NCBI RefSeq assembly: GCF_000161455.1
Contig: NZ_CM000745.1
Span: 5,449,817-5,455,625 of the forward strand
Source of the DNA: Bacillus pseudomycoides DSM 12442
Lineage (GTDB): Bacteria; Bacillota; Bacilli; Bacillales; Bacillaceae_G
Reading direction: 5' to 3'
Length of the DNA: 5,809 bases
In this document: one piece after another, positions 4,612 through 5,809 of the stretch
Layout: every line of letters begins with the position of its first letter
How positions within the stretch are numbered: position 1 is the first letter of the stretch
Notes under the pieces: model-generated
Told to the model about the DNA's origin: nothing
The model's database searches: none
The model's input: the letters and a program-made list of their open reading frames with translations, nothing else
Made by a program: the position numbers and the translations under genes

Positions 4612-5160
4612 TTAAAGCCCTTGATGTATCTTTTCATCGGATTGTCTACTCATAAAAATCAGAGTGATCCACTTATAGATTAAGAATCCAATATATACCC
4701 CAAAACTATTTAAAATAATGTCATCAATATCAAATGATCTAAAAGTAAGCCATAACTGGATACATTCAATTGTCAAAGAGCTTAAAAACCCCAACAATAC
4801 TATTTTAAACCCTTTATTTACTTTTTTGAATTTCATTGGTATTAGAATTCCAAAAGGTACAAACAGTAGAATGTTTCCTCCTATATTGCGCAAAGGGACC
4901 ATAAAGTAAAAATGATGTAGTAGTTCGTTTATACTCGCAAAAGGAACATAATTATTTTTCGTTGGGAACGACTCTTGAAGACCTATTGCTAAAGGGAAAA
5001 TAGTTACACTTATTACTCCTACAGCATATATAAAACATAAAGTAGAGAGTAATTCCCTATGTAATTTAAACCTATTTCTGTTTAAGCTATAATAGATAAC
5101 TTTATAAAGAACCCAAATTATAATTAATAAAAGGGCTGGTAACCTAAAATTTATAAACAT
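4612..5160 (-). CDS. VanZ-family integral membrane protein
   Basis: This 182-aa protein has about five predicted membrane segments (near residues 8-25, 38-61, 94-110, 118-138 and 149-170). The VanZ pattern is complete: NYVPF (70-74), RNIGGNILLFVPFGILIP (91-108) and ECIQLWLTFRSFDIDDIILN (132-151) followed by SFG. VanZ of Tn1546 gives low-level teicoplanin resistance by an unknown mechanism, and most Bacillus relatives have no assigned role. The length is typical, so the protein looks complete. The ATG at 5158-5160 lies only 9 bp from an IS240 terminal repeat. The native promoter is therefore gone, and the remaining leader (gggaaaact) offers only a weak ribosome binding site. Expression would need read-through from inside IS240. 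It may have formed a unit with the downstream lipoprotein gene. Confidence 0.88.
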   Translation of the reverse strand: MFINFRLPALLLIIIWVLYKVIYYSLNRNRFKLHRELLSTLCFIYAVGVISVTIFPLAIGLQESFPTKNNYVPFASINELLHHFYFMVPLRNIGGNILLFVPFGILIPMKFKKVNKGFKIVLLGFLSSLTIECIQLWLTFRSFDIDDIILNSFGVYIGFLIYKWITLIFMSRQSDEKIHQGL

Positions 5161-5169
5161 AGTTTTCCC

Positions 5170-5622
5170 GGTTCTGGTGCAAAAAATCTCTTAAACTTGG
5201 ACATACTGATAGCATTACTCTAGAAAAGGCGCGTGACCAGTATGGAAAAGGAAAATTTGTTCAAATGGAAGCATTATCAACCTGAACTAATCTTATTAAC
5301 AGTACGGTGGTACCTACGGTACAATTTAAGCTTTCGAAACCTAGTGGAAATGATGGAAGAAAGAGGTTTATCCATTTCTCACACAACAATTATGCGTTGG
5401 GTTCATCAATATGGACCTCAATTAGAAGAGAAAGTACGACATCATCTTAAATCAACAAATGATTCGTGGAGAGTCGATGAAACCTATATTAAGGTAAAAG
5501 GGCAATGGATGTATTTATACCGTGCTGTCGATTCAAAAGGAAACACGATTGATTTTTACTTAAGTAAAAATAGAAATACTCAATCAGCCAAGCACTTTTT
5601 CAAAAAGGCCTTGGCTTTTTCG
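5170..5622 (+). mobile_element. IS240-type element (IS6 family), 5' part, interrupted
   Basis: The left terminal repeat ggttctggtgcaaaaa starts at 5170, and the transposase start follows. The element breaks at 5622, where a second IS240 left end begins. The rest should lie beyond the second copy, outside the window, if this was a simple insertion. The element displaced whatever lay upstream of the vanZ-like gene. Confidence 0.85.
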
Positions 5623-5667
5623 GGTTCTGGTGCAAAAACTCTAAAACTTTTGCAAGTAATCTCTTAA
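5242..5667 (+). pseudogene. IS240-type transposase, N-terminal part, truncated by a second IS240
   Basis: From ATG at 5242 the protein reads MEKENLFKWKHYQPELILLT and continues through an HTH region (about residues 33-56, ending TTIMRWVHQYG). The IS6 catalytic core then starts with D79 in DSWRVDETYIKV and reaches AKHFFKKALAFS. From there the frame enters the next IS240 terminal repeat and stops at 5665-5667. The second catalytic aspartate and the glutamate are missing, so it is inactive. An upstream in-frame GTG (5233) is too close to the AAAAGG ribosome binding site; the ATG, 12 nt after it, is preferred and matches the start in the second copy. Confidence 0.85.
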
Positions 5668-5809
5668 ACTTGGACATACTGATAGTATTACTCTAGAAAA
5701 AGGTGTGTGATCGATATGGAAAAGGAAAATTTGTTCAAATGGAAGCATTATCAGCCGGAACTCATCTTATTAACAGTAAGGTGGTACCTACGGTATAATT
5801 TGAGCTTTC
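5623..5809 (+). mobile_element. Second IS240-type element, left end, continuing beyond the window
   Basis: The left terminal repeat ggttctggtgcaaaaa starts at 5623. The leader is nearly the same as in the copy at 5170 but carries about 20 extra bases (within 5639-5660, including cttttgcaag). A transposase start follows. It lies in the same orientation as the copy it interrupts, giving a tandem arrangement. Confidence 0.85.
5716..5809 (+). CDS. IS240-type transposase, N-terminal part (runs off the window)
   Basis: The ATG at 5716-5718 opens a frame reading MEKENLFKWKHYQPELILLT, then VRWYLRYNLSF, up to the window edge. Over these 31 residues the protein is identical to the truncated copy at 5242, with several silent base differences (for example cagccggaactc against caacctgaacta). 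A ribosome binding site, AAAAAGG, lies upstream in the same relation. IS6 transposases are about 225-240 aa. Whether this copy is complete cannot be seen. Confidence 0.85.
   Translation, partial: MEKENLFKWKHYQPELILLTVRWYLRYNLSF

Noticed and set aside
4718..4909. Plus-strand 63-aa open frame
   Set aside because: It is antisense to the VanZ-like gene, with low-complexity content and no initiation signal.
5130..5180. Hybrid promoter from TTGCAC in the IS240 end facing the vanZ-like gene
   Set aside because: IS6-type ends can supply a -35 box, but at 17-18 bp spacing no acceptable -10 exists, and the position would fall past the start codon.
5190..5230. IS240 transposase promoter TTGGAC with TAGAAA at 18 bp
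   Set aside because: The -10 box would overlap the AAAAGG ribosome binding site, so the transcript would lack it. The arrangement is implausible.

Overview
The window looks like accessory DNA, probably plasmid, from the Bacillus cereus/thuringiensis group. It is AT-rich. It carries an intact IS231-type transposase (IS4 family, 478 aa), three IS240-type (IS6 family) pieces, and an inverted repeat that closely matches my memory of the Tn4430 end. Together these three element types are typical of B. thuringiensis plasmids. All identifications are by eye and from memory of the families; no database was searched.

Layout. Positions 1-305 hold no convincing gene and end in what looks like a Tn3-family terminal repeat (269-305). 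Next comes a 3,618-bp composite element (306-3923). It is bounded by IS231 ends that match at 19 of 20 positions and by a perfect 11-bp direct repeat, tatggtgaggc (295-305 and 3924-3934). Inside it are a complete IS231 (306-1965), the 3' part of an IS240 (1966-2271), an aminoglycoside-phosphotransferase-fold kinase gene (2346-3290, minus strand), a serine-resolvase remnant (3502-3654, minus strand), a minus-strand terminator, and a second IS231-type right end. This resembles the mobile insertion cassettes (MIC231) or passenger-carrying IS elements known from B. cereus, except that it keeps the transposase.

Right of the composite lies a ~120-bp segment bounded by two IS231-like ends (3936-4055), then a Tn4430-like terminal repeat (4055-4092) whose interior faces right. 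Inside that end are a small lipoprotein of DUF3221/YobA type (4157-4513) and a VanZ-family membrane protein (4612-5160), both on the minus strand. An IS240 copy (from 5170) cuts in 9 bp upstream of the vanZ-like start codon. That copy is itself broken after 453 bp by a second IS240 in the same orientation, which runs off the window.

The window is best read as nested mobile elements around a few passenger genes. The kinase travels in the IS231-type cassette. The lipoprotein and VanZ-like genes sit in a Tn4430-like transposon or its remains. No CRISPR array, tRNA, rRNA or replication gene was seen. The most notable structure is the composite IS231 cassette with its intact target duplication, apparently inserted into a Tn3-family transposon end.
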